A DNA stretch of 64,000 nucleotides, taken from contig NC_133123.1 in the NCBI RefSeq assembly GCF_033568475.1, positions 17,470,622-17,534,621 on the forward strand. Reading direction: 5' to 3'. A program made the position numbers and the translations under genes. The stretch comes from Henckelia pumila (Eukaryota; Streptophyta; Magnoliopsida; Lamiales; Gesneriaceae). Shown one piece after another: positions 12,437 through 24,280 of the stretch. Under the pieces are notes generated by a model. It was not told where the DNA came from, ran no database searches, and saw only the letters and a list, made by a program, of their open reading frames with translations. Numbering within the stretch: position 1 is the stretch's first letter; each line of letters begins with the position of its first letter.

Positions 12437-14404
12437 TCAACATCTGATCCACAAGGGTTCTTCAAACTGCCCTTTCAACTTATCCCCATCGGCTCCCCCT
12501 CTCAAAGACAACCCCGAAAAACCGAGATCATACTCGTCGTCTACCTTCGGTGACAAATCTTTCGGGTGCCAAGCGGGCGTCCCGTTCTCATATCCGTTCC
12601 ATGTCAGCCTTCGCAATCCACTTCCGTCCAACCTCACCAAGTACAAGTCACCATATGGTTGGAAATGGTTCGGAAGCGACACTGGCTCGACCGTAACGCC
12701 AGCCAAATTTGATGTGAATAGAAGCCACTCCGAGTCCCCGCTGAAGCATACATGATTAAGCCTCTCCCTTTCTTGGTCTAATACAGAGACTGGGATTCTA
12801 CTCACACCACTGCCATCTGGTCTCATCACATACAGGCCAAATGCACCCTCAGCTGAATCTACATTGTGTCTGTTCGAAGAAAAGGCGATTAACTTCCCAT
12901 CAGGTGACCAGCTTGGCATTGTATCGATCCATGGCCCGTCGGTTATCTGCCGGATTCCACCATCAAACTCTCCAATAACAGCATCGACTATGTAAAGATT
13001 CTTCTGCCCCGATCGTCCAGAACGAAACACAATGGATTTCCCATCAGGTGAGCACGAAGGGAAGGCATTGTTCCCTGTTTCTTCTCGGGTGAGAATCTTG
13101 ATATCCACCGGAATGGTGGAAACATTTTCGGTTAGATTCGATGGATCAAATGCGATTCGAGCTATTTGCACATTAGCTCTCTCTGATTCAAAGATAGGAC
13201 CAATGGATGTGAATATGACATTGTTATCAACAGGACTCCAAGAATTGTAAAACGTAGTTCGATTCTCAAACAATGTCCATCTCTTTGAACCATCGGATTT
13301 GATCATTTTGAGGCCGGAATTATTGTCAAAATCATGGTTAAACGCAATCAGGTCTCCTGAGGGAGAAAACGTAGGGAAAGAACCATTGAGCATGAGCATG
13401 TGCAGTCCATTAACTGGAGAAATAACCGGCTCGAGGTGCGGAACTATCAATGAATCCGATTCCCCTCGGAACCGATGGTACCCGAGATTCGTAGATTCTA
13501 CCGAAACAAAAGGATTGTAATGGTGGCAATGTGGGTTCAGCAACTCGGTCACAGGATAGAACTTTTGGGATTCGAGCTCGAAAATTTCGATATGGCGATA
13601 GTTGTTGCCCTTTCTCCTGGTGGCAACCGCAATCCTGCCAAGATCGGTGTGCATAGCTGCCGGCGTGAAGCAGTGGACTCCGGGTGGCGTGATCCTGACG
13701 GGGGCAAGAATCGTGGTGGACTCCTCAAAGTTTTGGGGAAAATCGACTCTGAAAATGCTCCACCACCCATCATCAACTTTGCGGTGGAAATACACAACAG
13801 AGTCGCCGCCCCACGTCGGCCAGCCACCGTTCTGGCACAAAACCACACGCTTCGATGGCTGAGTTTCAGGGAAAACGACAATATCGGTTCGGAGATGATG
13901 GAATTCGCCACCCCAACGGCGAGATCCGTAGGAAGCCACCGCAATAAGCTTCCCGGAACGAGAGATTGAAGGGCTGTAATCGACGCATCCGTAGGGTGTC
14001 AACCGCTGAACAAGGGGCGGGGGCGGTGATTTCACACCGAGCTCCGTGGAGTAAAGAGCCGACCAGCTACGAAACGGCTTGTCGGGAGGTTCGTGTGTAG
14101 AGATGAAGTAAAGACGGCCGTTTCTTATGGCTGGGCGGTCGTGAAAGAGACTTTCCGGCGGAGAATGGAGCTGCTCCGGGACGGAGTCTCCGGCACGCTT
14201 GAGGTAAATTCGGGCCGACCCAGTTCGTTCGGAGATGTACACAAGCCCGGCCACGGATTCAGCGGCGAACTGACCGTTGAAGTTGATGGATACACCGTCG
14301 GTGAGGCGATCCTCGGTAAGGGAGGGGAGATGGACGGAGAAAATGTCGAAGCCGTAATACGGTCTGTCTACAGAAGTGAAGACGATGGTTCCGGTGGGTT
14401 CCAT
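12437..14404 (-). CDS. DPP6 N-terminal-domain-like / TolB-type beta-propeller protein
   Basis: Intronless gene of 655 codons from the chosen ATG. The product looks like a beta-propeller of WD40-like PD40/TolB repeats. Repeats of the form 'P-x-[WC]-SPDGK-x-I-x-F-x-S-x-R' are clear at FPSCSPDGKSIVFRSGRSG and MPSWSPDGKLIAFSSNRH, with weaker blades at FPTFSPSGDLIAFNHD, YSPSISRSGKLIAVASYGSR and GTPAWHPKD. No peptidase catalytic domain follows, so it is probably a binding or scaffold propeller. I chose the ATG at 14404 (MEPTGTIVFTSV) because relatives known to me start close to this motif. An in-frame ATG at 14452 would add 16 residues. The CDS is GC-richer than its surroundings, which makes several long but spurious frames on the plus strand. 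The biological role in plants is not known to me. Confidence 0.88.
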   Translation of the reverse strand: MEPTGTIVFTSVDRPYYGFDIFSVHLPSLTEDRLTDGVSINFNGQFAAESVAGLVYISERTGSARIYLKRAGDSVPEQLHSPPESLFHDRPAIRNGRLYFISTHEPPDKPFRSWSALYSTELGVKSPPPPLVQRLTPYGCVDYSPSISRSGKLIAVASYGSRRWGGEFHHLRTDIVVFPETQPSKRVVLCQNGGWPTWGGDSVVYFHRKVDDGWWSIFRVDFPQNFEESTTILAPVRITPPGVHCFTPAAMHTDLGRIAVATRRKGNNYRHIEIFELESQKFYPVTELLNPHCHHYNPFVSVESTNLGYHRFRGESDSLIVPHLEPVISPVNGLHMLMLNGSFPTFSPSGDLIAFNHDFDNNSGLKMIKSDGSKRWTLFENRTTFYNSWSPVDNNVIFTSIGPIFESERANVQIARIAFDPSNLTENVSTIPVDIKILTREETGNNAFPSCSPDGKSIVFRSGRSGQKNLYIVDAVIGEFDGGIRQITDGPWIDTMPSWSPDGKLIAFSSNRHNVDSAEGAFGLYVMRPDGSGVSRIPVSVLDQERERLNHVCFSGDSEWLLFTSNLAGVTVEPVSLPNHFQPYGDLYLVRLDGSGLRRLTWNGYENGTPAWHPKDLSPKVDDEYDLGFSGLSLRGGADGDKLKGQFEEPLWIRC

Positions 14405-14509
14405 TGATGTTTGGTCAAGAAAAAATATGGAAGGATAAGAAATACGTGCCATCTTTATCCTTCCAAATCTTTCGATTTTTAGGTTCCACGTTTTGACATT
14501 AATGCTCAC

Positions 14510-14921
14510 TTTGACGTGGACGATATCATAAATAATATATGATAGGACAAATATTTTAATGTAATGTAATAAAAAATAAATAAGAAATGATAGTGAATAT
14601 AGTAATTAATTTGATTGATAAATTATAGTTTATTTGATTTGATTGGTTTAAATTTATATAAAAATACAAAATTACTTTTTTGTTTTTTTAATAATAAATA
14701 AAATATGAATAATATTATTTATAAGGGGTAATATAGTAATTTAAATTCGATGATTTGATTTATGTAAAATAAATAATTAATAGAATGATAAATAATATGA
14801 CGAAAAAAACGTAGAATTAGATAAGATAAACTATACATAGATTAATAATAATGCTACCAAACGAAGCCTAAGATTGAGTTTCTAACATCATCATTTTTTA
14901 GACAATCTTTTTATTAAAGGC
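14510..14921. other. upstream region of the propeller gene
   Basis: AT-rich. No promoter element is certain. 'ctaccaaacgaagcct' near 14848 resembles one end of a PIF/Harbinger-type MITE whose partner end was not found. Confidence 0.35.
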
Positions 14922-15443
14922 AAAAACTCCTATGAGACGGTCTCAATGGTCATTTTTATGAGACGGGTCTCTTGTATGGATTATCCATTAAAAAGTATTA
15001 CTCTTTATTAAATTGATTTATTATTTTTTATTTTTAAATATTTTTTTTTTCCATTTATATGTTGCTTATATCGACTTGTTTGCCTTTCGTTTTGTATGAA
15101 TCGATTTCACTCGTTTCGTAGATAAATTTCGTAAAACGATTTGCCCAAAAAATTACTTTCACAAGTTGAATTAGATATTCATTTTATAAAATATCAATTG
15201 AAGCGATATCATCAGTGTCGAACTTGATATTTTGAAGCCTGATATTAGCATAAAAAAATGATACCCTCGAAGTATCCATATATTTTTTAGTGGGTATTAT
15301 GTGAGACGGACGGGTCAATCCTACTCATATTTACAATAATAAGTAATATTTTTTGCATAAAAGATAATATTTTTTAATTAGTAACCAAAATAGGAGACTT
15401 GTCTCACAAAAATAATCCGTGAGATCGTCTTATAGAAGTTTTT
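14922..15443. mobile_element. MITE-like element with 'gagacggtctca' inverted ends
   Basis: The first 24 bp (AAAAACTCCTATGAGACGGT then CTCA) match the inverse of the last 24 bp (AAAAACTTCTATAAGACGAT then CTCA) at 20 positions. Second copies of the GAGACxxGTCTC motif lie inside each end. No coding capacity. No target duplication could be read. Confidence 0.6.
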
Positions 15444-16373
15444 CTCTATATTTTTTTATCGACATAAATATAATAGTATTTGTAACATCCATTCTAGAAA
15501 TAAAATATACCATCCAAAAGAATATGTCATAAGCAAATAATGAAAAAATTAAGAAGGTCCAAACAAAATATAAAAAGGTTAACTCCATGCACCACCATTG
15601 TGAAATCTTGAGATTGCTAAAAATCTTTTATGAAAAAATAATGTTATTAATTTCTCTCGTTTTCAAATATCGAGCACATGCATCACATGTTTTAAAAACT
15701 TTAAGCATTCACTGCTTGTCCGTAGGTGTTTTCAAGAGTGTTTGTGCTCAAAATTTGAAAACACAATCAGTTAACAGTTATAGGATGTTCTCGGCAATTT
15801 TGTGATTTCACAAGGATAATGTATGCAATTAGCCCAATATAAAATCATGTTCCAAACCATACATAGTCATTTGAATATTGTTCATCTCGCAATTAGACTT
15901 TTCATAAAATGATATTCTTGAAAATAAAATTATAAAATCTCCCCATTATCAAATCGAGTAACAAATTAATTAAGAACAATCCAATAATTCACTAATTTTA
16001 ATAAAATCCAACATATTCTTATACAAAATTAAACATAAATTATGAGAACATGCTAGACTCTCAAAGCATACGAAAGATTAATCGAACTATTTGATTTATG
16101 ATTATTTGTCATTATCATTCAGATTCAAAATATTTGTGCAATAATTCAAGTTCAAACAATATCCCTTCAAATTCCAAATGTTTTTGCAAATATTCAAAGT
16201 AGACAAAAATACCCAATTAAAAAAACTTAGATATTGAAATAATAAAATCTAAATATATTATATACTTGAGCCGTGGAAGGAAAAGAGATTTTTTACTTTT
16301 CAATTGCTCCGTTTTCTGTGGCTTCTCTCGAGTATTTGAATGACTTTATCTTCTCATGATCTGTTCAACATGT
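15444..16373. other. AT-rich spacer
   Basis: No gene or element end recognised. A 72-codon frame at 15587-15805 shows no domain. Confidence 0.5.
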
Positions 16374-16985
16374 GAAAATTTGTTGAATACATTGATTTCA
16401 TCTCATTTGTTCAGTTTGATATTGAATCTCGCCAATTTTTTGTTGCTCAATTAAGTTTAAAATTAAGGTTTTTTTTTTTATCGTCGATGCAAATTAAAAT
16501 ATATCTTATTATACATCATGGATTATTAACTATTATTCACGAGCTTCTTAAAAATAAGCTCTTGAACCTATCACTCACTCACTCACTCACACACACATAC
16601 ACACACATCTTATAAATATGATTTTGGCGTCCCATAAATTTTTGGACCTGAGACACTTTCCCAATTTAATATGCTTAGGGGTGGTTTTTCGATATACCTT
16701 ACTACAAATATTGGTATGAAAAAATTCATACCGATACCGATAGTAAAATTCCGAAAATTTGGTACGAAAAAAATCCATATTGATACCGTATAGATATCGA
16801 AAAAAATTCGGTATACCGAAAAAATATCTGGATACCGAAAAAATTTCGGTACGGTATGCCAAAATCTGGTATTTTGGTACGGTATGTCAGCCCTAAATAT
16901 ACTACAGGTCCGGGATGTGATATAATGGAAGTTTTATTATTATCAATCATTGAGACTACAATATAATTGAAAGTAGTAAAAGCAT
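16374..16985. repeat. duplicated segment, copy 1 (B')
   Basis: About 390 bp of this stretch reappear in direct orientation at 23869-24280 (for example 'tgttgaatacattgattt' against 'tgttgaatatattgatct', and 'gctcttgaacctatca' in both). The extra length here is a 220-bp MITE at 16676-16895. A (CACT)n/(CA)n microsatellite at 16570-16608 replaces the (TA)n tract of copy 2. Confidence 0.85.
16676..16895. mobile_element. hAT-type MITE with 8-bp target duplication
   Basis: The ends TAGGGGTG and (inverse) TAGGGCTG flank a body rich in 'ataccgaaaaaatttcggta' palindromes. It is bounded by aatatgct (16668-16675) and aatatact (16896-16903), 7 of 8 alike. The paralogous copy at about 24209-24225 reads straight through (ttaatatactacacggg), so the empty site is preserved in the same window. 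Confidence 0.85.
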
Positions 16986-18639
16986 GGGTAAATTATTTTA
17001 AAATCTCTTTTCCCAAACATTTCTTTCTCTTAACTCCCTACACCTATTTTTCTTTGTTTTCATTTTCTAGTGGTCCCAAATTTGAGTTAATTATGTAATA
17101 AGTAACTAATCCTTTGTATGTGATATTGTTTTACCTATCGAACCAGTTTCAGCCATGAAGGACTATTGGTTACACAAAGTTTTCAGCCGATATACTCTGG
17201 ATTAGGGTTTAACATGCTTTCGTATCATGAATTAAACTTAAATAATTTTTTGACCATAATTTCGCCGGGTCATACCTGTCGAGTTTTACGAAGTGTTCCT
17301 CACACTCCAACCACACAGTCGCAACAGATGGTTCTGCACAAGCTCCTTCAACGACACCCAACACAACCTTAATTCATTTTTCACCTTAAGGCGCAGGGTA
17401 TATAAGCTTAATTATAAAATGTGAGCATAGAAGAACAAGAACTTAGAGAAATTTATTCAGACATAATATTATTACAAAAGTCAACTCCTTTGAAGAGGAG
17501 AAAACAACTTGTTTTAGCTACTCATAGTAGTTTTGTTCTTGAAACACATAAAACTTGAAAACTTATTACAAAATAGAAATAGAAATATTACAACAGTTTA
17601 TTTGTAAGAAAACTGAAGGTAATGATCGATGTCTTTAGATTCCTTGAATGTTTGTATTTATAGTTGTGGTTCCACTTATTTCACCGATAAACTTTAGGGA
17701 ATCTCACAGCTTTCTACCTTGACTTTTATGTCATTATTGATGACATCTTTTGCTAGTGGAGGAATCACATGTATGCCTTTTTCTTTTGACTCTATCCTCC
17801 TCACATGCCTGCTTTATTGTTGTCGTGACATCTTTTGTTTTTACAGTGGTTCCCTAGGAAAATGCGTCTTTGGTGGTCACTGACTAACTTTGCTTGTCTA
17901 GGAAAAAAATTTTCGATCCGTTCGGGGTCGGAAACTTTTCCCAAATTGAGGATCCTTTTGGTTTGGGCACTCCAAACAGATAACCTCTGACCATCTTTTC
18001 ATATGAGCCATGTTGCAAAATTTCCGGCGAGTTTCTTTACTCCCTAGAAGCTTGCTGTTCCGATCCACAAAATGTTTCTCTTTTTTTTTTTGAAGAGTTC
18101 TTCCGTAAATCTCATAGTTTTTCCCGTCATTGTATTTAACATGAAAGATCCATTCACAGAAGTTTGGTAAAACTTGAATGAGAACTTAACTTTGTCCATC
18201 TCGGTGAGGCAGACCCAAATACCCCATACTATTCGGGTGGAGATTTCATACTCTCCAAACGTAGAAACCAGTGGTATTTATTCAGACATAGGATCCTTGA
18301 TAAATATTTGATTGTTTGAATCAGGTCTCCTATGTTTGACGAAATGAAAGGCCTCGTGTGATCCTTTCCCTGTTGGTTCAGGAGATGCACTAAAGAAATA
18401 TAATTCTAGAACATCTCCTCTGGACAAATGATCATTATTTGCCCATGTTTCTTGAACTTCTTTCTGAATCCACTTTGGCAATTGTGAAATTTTTGGGAAG
18501 CTTGGTGATCTGATATAAACCAAGGCCAAAGCCCGAAATTAATACCATAGCTTTAAATCCTTAGGATTGGCATTAATTTTTAGCCAAATCCTTGGGTATT
18601 TTCCCGCAATGTTAACCCTACAAGTATTCGGGTTGATTT

Positions 18640-18960
18640 CTCTTCTTGTACAAATAAACTCAAAATGATCATACCTCGTTCTGAATACAATTTTCGGTAT
18701 ATCTTCATCTCAAACTCTCAATTGATGATATCTGGATCTCAAATCAATCTTGGAATAAACCAATGAACCCTGCAACTGATCAAATAAATCGTCTATTCTA
18801 GGCAGTCGGTATTTATTCTTTACAATTGCCTTGTTCAGTTGCCGATAGTCAATGCAAAGTCTCATTGATCCGTCGTTATTTTGTACAAATAGAACCGGAG
18901 CGTCCCAAGGTGAAACGCTCGGTCTAATGTACCCTTTTGCCAAAATATCTTCTAACTATT
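18640..18960 (-). mobile_element. Ty3/Gypsy reverse-transcriptase piece
   Basis: Fossil. The minus strand encodes a chromovirus-type RT stretch ([19 protein letters not shown], then [11 protein letters not shown] and [13 protein letters not shown]). This is Ty3/Gypsy-type and unlike the caulimovirid-type parts on either side, so it looks like one element joined to or inserted in another. Confidence 0.75.
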
Positions 18961-19860
18961 CTTTTAATTCTTTCAACTCAAATTTCTCTCATTTTTGTTG
19001 ATATATCTGAAATGGAGAAATAACAGCTTGATTATTAGCAATTTTAGATTTGTGTTTTGTCCAAGTTAGGCCTAATATTGATCTTTTCTTCTTTTATCCC
19101 AGAAACGGTGGGTTGACTTGATAATTCTTTCTCATCAATTGTTGCTTCGTCCAATTCATCAAAAGCTGATGATGGATTTGCACTTGTATCTTGGATATTA
19201 GAATCCACAAAAGTTTTCTCTACAACCAATGGTTGTATTTCTTGTTTTTTATAAAACACGATGGTTTTAACATTTTTTTTGTTTTTGAGAAACTAGTGGT
19301 TTCTCGATGGCTCGAAGAATCGACCCTTATATAGCAGCCCATAATTGTGTTTGAGCTTGTACACATACTGTAATTTGATTAAATACTTTGATCCGATTAG
19401 CTTGTTGTAACTGGCCAAACATATCTGTATTTATGACTAGCTGGTTGAACTCGGATTGTAGCAACCCAAGGCATTCCCTGAGGTGCCTCTGCATCTTCAT
19501 GAGAAATCGACATCACTGTCTTCCATCTCTTGTTAGAAAATATGCAAGAATATTCTCATGAGATTCAATGATAGCACTGTAAAAAATATAATTTGACATA
19601 GAACTTGCCATCTTAAAAGCCTAGATTTCTCATATTTAGATTCAATTTTATTTCTTAAGAAAACTTTAACCTGGGTGTTATCAACCTTTAAGGTAAATTT
19701 TTCTCAAGTAAAAAATAATGGTCATTTTTTCAAAAGCCTTTTTAACTGCTTAAAATTTCTTTTCATTGATATTCCATCGGATACCCTCAGATTCTATAAA
19801 TAGACCGCTATAGTATCTGCATGGTACTTCCCCATATAGAGTGAGCTTAGTAAGGAATGT

Positions 19861-21492
19861 TGTAGTAACCCTTACCCAGGTCACCTACTAATCAGAGCTT
19901 AATTAAGCAGACAATAAACATAATCAAAGATAAACTAGCGGAAAAACAAATACATGTTGGACCAGCAGAATACAACCAGTGAACTACTTCCAATAAATAC
20001 AATCCAATTGAATTAATCTTAATAAAATAAAATAAAAACTAATTGTTATCCCTGCTGCTATGCATTGGTCAACCGACTATTCCAAGTCTCTGGGTGAACT
20101 ACCTGCAACTGCTCCATCGAATGGGGTGTCCAAAAAGCGTAGAAAATACTAGATGTGAGCGAATTACGCTCAGAACGTAAGAATGGGAAAACATACAAGC
20201 ATAATGCATGCATAATAAAATGACTGGGTATCCATATCTGAAAATAATGATCAATCTTGAACAAAACCTGCTCAGACTGGAGTCTAGAATGTGAGTAGTA
20301 CCGAACGGAGAATCAAACCACTAGGTACTTCCACTCACTCCTAACCGGGCTTGGATCTAAAAAATGTTCAAAGAGCACTAGAGTCCGCTTGACCTGTCGA
20401 TCAGAATGACTCTTTGCGTCTAGTCGTCCAAACAAGGGCTGAACGACCCTACTTGACTGGCTCATCTCAAAGAGACGCATACTCGATATGATCTATGCAA
20501 TGCAACATAATATATCAAAGCAATAACATGCAATCATGGCACATAAATGCAACACATAAGCATGCATACTCGCTGGCAATCTCAGTCAGTACTTACGTAC
20601 CTCAAGACAATCCCATATGTCTCCGCATCTACAGTCCATCACTACAATTCAAGATAACCATGAATCATCTAATATGCTCTAAAATCCTTAACTAAGCTAC
20701 TAAATACTCTCTAATTTTTTAGGGACCTCGAACATACCTGCGGGCTGTGTCCGTCGTTATCCCGCTAATGGCAACTGTCCCGCGAGTTGCGCATAGCTCC
20801 TCTACTGCTCCGGAGACAACCCGCCAACTCTCGGACCCACTTAGGTGGCTATAAACACCCAAAAACATAAACTAAATGAGAGGAGAAGAGGGAATTGAGC
20901 AATAAATGGAGCTCTCAGACCCCCTATTTATAGAGCATGTTCGACAGGTTCGATCTCCGAGTTCGGATCATCCGATCTTGCATGTGTGCCGCGCGTCCAA
21001 AATCTTGGCACTTTCCCCTGCCAACACTTCGGACGGTTTCATCTCACAATTGGGATCGTCTGATCTCACTACATGGTTTCATCTTGATTATCTCATGTTC
21101 GACACCTGACTTATCTGAGTTCGGATCATCCGATCTTGCTCTTCGGATCATCCGATCTACCTACACGTGTCTTCTAAATGCAAAACGCATCGAAAACCTA
21201 TCGAAAATAGTTTGGATCATCTAAACTACACAATCGGATCGTCTGATCCACACTCAAATTCCGAACTCAAACTTACCACCGAACTCCCCAGTTCACACCA
21301 TCCGATCCTCGGGTTTGGATCATCCGATCCACCCGATGACTTGGAATCCTTCGGGCCATTTTCGAATGTCTTGGATCTGATTTTAAAATATTTAATCCTA
21401 ATTGGAGATTATTTAATCAAGTTTACCCATTCTAAACATGATCATTCCATTAATTGTTAATTAATTACTTATTCTGGAATCGGGTTACTACA
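19861..21492 (-). mobile_element. solo LTR inside the pararetrovirus-like element
   Basis: Fossil. It is related to the LTRs at 31053-32419 and 60321-61673: on the minus strand it begins TGTAGTAACCCG and ends GGTCACC...GGGTTACTACA. The TATA sequence CTATAAATAG lies at 20924-20933. An array of imperfect TTCGGATCATCCGATC palindromes lies between TATA and LTR start. No matching 5-bp flanks (aatgt against gctgc) were found. It splits the RT/RNase H region of the surrounding fossil. Confidence 0.8.
20961..21336. repeat. array of GGATCATCC palindromes in LTR
   Basis: About eight units of the type TTCGGATCATCCGATC (variants with CGT, TTTGG or CTGATC), irregularly spaced by 10-60 bp. They lie just upstream of the LTR TATA box on the minus strand. 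Confidence 0.85.
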
Positions 21493-23394
21493 GCTGCCAC
21501 CATTCGTCGCGGGCATCTGTAAACAACACCATATCATCTTCATCTACTTGCATAGCCATTTTTGGAAATTTTTTACATATCTACTTCGACTGGTTAACCC
21601 ATTTGGTGTGTTCATCGGTCCATATGAATCTTGCATCTTTTTTTAACAAAGGATTGAACACTTTTCTGTGCATTGCTAGGTTGTTTATGAGCATCCCTGC
21701 AAAATTAACTACTCCTAAAAAACTTTGAATTTGTTTTACGACTTTGAGTTTTTCTGAAAAATTCTATACCTTCTACACAATGTGGGGATTATTCCGGATT
21801 CATCAATCCAATGTCAAGGAATTCAATTTTGTTTGTTGCTATGAATGCTTTCTTTTCAGATAAAACAATCCTTCTTGTTTACAATTTGTTTCTCTACAAC
21901 ATAAAAGAGTATGTTTATTAATACCCCTTATCTTCTTGTAGTTCTTTTGCAATGCTGTCATATGACATCATTCTGTCAATTTTCCTTTTTGAAAAGAAGC
22001 TCTTATTTCCAAAGCGTTTGTATTACCTGTAACGTATTCCTTTATTAGCATTTCTCTCTAAGGACTTGGCATTTTTTTTCAAAAAATAGCTAAATTTCTA
22101 CATTTTCCTCAAATCCTAAGATCCATATGTATTTAGTGAATAACATAATATATTCATCTACTAAACAAATTTCGTGTAACTCGAGACTATACAGAGCTTG
22201 TATATACCTTTTTTTCTTCTCTGTATCTTGATTGTTGAAGTAGTTCACACCTATACATTGTGCTTTAAATATGATGTCATTCTTCCTCGAATCTCGCTTA
22301 GAGATTCTCCTGCTAAGACTGATTCCTTAGTCTCAAACATTGTCATTTCCCCTATTTTTACCGATCTCATTAGACTCATTTCTAGAAGTTTAATGAATCC
22401 TTCTGTATTAAGATTTAAAGTTCCAACTGCGATTCTCATAGCTGACGTACAATCATCTATAAGTTCTTCTCTGTTTTTAAATTCTGAAACATCGAGGTTT
22501 AACATAACCCCATAAGGATGTATTGGATCTAAAATAGTTTTTTATATAAAGAGTTTGGTGGAGTGGAATTTTATTTCTTCTAGACCTAATTCCTGCTGGA
22601 TGTGAATTTTTCCCAACGTGAAATTCACTTTGAGGTTCTTTTGTTTTAACCTAATTTTTTAGTGATCTCGGAGGAATCCCTGTGACTTGTTCATCCTCAG
22701 TAGATTTCATATTTAGATCTACTACTCTAAGATTTTCAAATGAATATGCAAGATCTTTTAGATCATCGAGATCCAATATTTCTAAAGTAGTAATCAGATA
22801 GTGTTTTTCTCTGATACTGTTTTTATAAGATTGATCATTATCTCTTCATTTGTTAAAGTTTTTTGTATCATTTTGGTTTTACCTTTTTGATATAACAAAT
22901 GTTTAGTACCAAAAGAAGGTGGTAACCTTCCTCCTGTATTTTCCTTTTTAGAACCATATGTTTGTTCTAGATTTTGTATTTTTTGTTTGAAGATCTTTTA
23001 GCGTTATAAGAATTTCTTCTTGTTTTTTAAGAATTTTTTTCAATTTGTCGAGGTATTTCATACAGTTGATTACTGTAATATTATACCGTCTTTTGGATTT
23101 CTAAGATCTTCGGAGAGTTTAGAGAAATCTGGGATAATCTCTAGGAATCGAAAATTAAAAATCATATTTCTTAATTCCTTTAGAGCTTGTAAAAGTGTCC
23201 CGATCCTCTATTTTGGGATCTGTTGTGGAGAATATATTTTTAAATAGATTCATTTGTTTATAGAGTTCCATATATGTGGAATCAATCTTGTTCAAACTTT
23301 CGTCTGAATTCATAATTTTTTGGAGAAAACCACCTTCTTGTCAAAGATAAGCATGATTTAACGAACAATATTATGTCTGAATATTTAACCTAAG

Positions 23395-23406
23395 GCTCTG
23401 ATACCA
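23395..23406 (-). other. tRNA-Met primer-binding-type site
   Basis: TGGTATCAGAGC on the minus strand, the complement of the initiator-tRNA 3' end used by plant pararetroviruses and many LTR elements. It sits at the start of the pararetrovirus-like fossil. Confidence 0.6.
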
Positions 23407-23630
23407 AATTTGCGGATAATTCTCTATACCATAAATGATCACAAAATCTTCAAATTCTAGTATAAAATCTTAATATTCTTAGCACATATTAACATAAATC
23501 AAGTACAAGAATTAAACATTGGATTAACTAAATTTTGTACCTAGGGAGTTATTGAAAAAAAATCTTTAGGGTAGGGAGTTAAAAGAAAGTTATGTTTGTG
23601 TTTGAAGATTTATTTACAATTTACTCCCAA

Positions 23631-23868
23631 ATTATATGCACACGTCTTTTACTTGTATAGTCCATTATTTAAAAAAAAAATTAAAATATAAAATAAATGT
23701 GAAATAACAAAAATACAAAAATTACATATGTTCATATAAATATCCAAAAATATATATAACATTTTCGTAATTAAATATCTATTACTTGTGTATTAAATTA
23801 ATTTATAATAAATTTGACATTGCGATACGAATCATAATATTAAAAGTTCTCACGTTTAATAATATAGT
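23631..23868. repeat. duplicated segment A, copy 1
   Basis: It reappears in direct orientation at 24281-24510 ('atatgcacacgtc' against 'atatgcacatgtc'; 'aaataaatgtgaaataa' in both; 'atatccaaaaa' in both). Order along the chromosome: B', insertion, A, B, A'. Confidence 0.85.
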
Positions 23869-24091
23869 AAAATTTGTTGAATATATTGATCTCATCTCCT
23901 TTGCTCAGCTTGATATTGAATCTTGCCAATTTGTTTGTTGCTCAATCAAGTTTAAAATTACGATAGGGTTTTTTTATCGATGCAAATTAAAATATGACTT
24001 ATTATTATTTTTTAATCGATGCAAATTAAAATGACTTATTATTCATCATGGTAATATTCACGAGTTTCTTAAAAAATGGGCTCTTGAACCT

Positions 24092-24152
<61 letters not shown>

Positions 24153-24280
24153 ATATGATTTTGTCGCCCTATAAATTTTTGGGTTTGAGACACTTGCTTC
24201 ATTTAATATACTACACGGGATATTACAAAAGTTTTATTATATCAATAGTTGAGACTAAAATATAATTGAAACTAGTACAA
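23869..24280. repeat. duplicated segment B, copy 2
   Basis: Direct copy of 16374-16985 without the MITE. It contains a (TA)n tract at about 24097-24150 where copy 1 has a (CACT)n/(CA)n tract. Confidence 0.85.

Larger units (their letters stand above)
17400..23410 (-). mobile_element. broken pararetrovirus-like element (Caulimoviridae-like), interrupted
   Basis: Fossil, minus strand. A primer-binding-type tRNA-Met site lies at 23395-23406. Downstream come an unassigned coiled-coil-like part (about 23300-22250), reverse transcriptase end and RNase H-like parts on both sides of a solo LTR (about 21780-21493 and 19860-19600), and a further viral-type part near 18600-18000. No LTRs bound it, and the RT/RNase H style (VLFTDA region) resembles endogenous caulimovirids more than LTR elements. 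It is heavily broken, with many interruptions, and looks old. An LTR element lies inside it and a Ty3/Gypsy RT piece is embedded. Family assignment is moderate. Confidence 0.5.
16986..23628. other. 6.6-kb insertion splitting a tandem duplication, with inverted-repeat-like ends
   Basis: The left end (gggtaaattatttt..., ...cttaactccctac) and the inverse of the right end (gggagtaaattgta..., ...ttttaactccctac) are alike over roughly 60 bp, with weaker likeness to about 125 bp. The insert separates segment B' from segment A, which are contiguous in the second tandem unit (B-A' at 24280). The flanks aaaagcat and aaattata both resemble 'aaaacata' at that undisturbed junction, suggesting a decayed 8-9-bp target duplication. 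It may be a DNA transposon or MITE that later received the pararetrovirus-like DNA. The boundaries are read by eye. Confidence 0.45.

Noticed and set aside
13032-14407. Several plus-strand frames of 70-160 codons
   Set aside because: They are shadows of the GC-richer propeller gene on the minus strand, which has clear repeat motifs.
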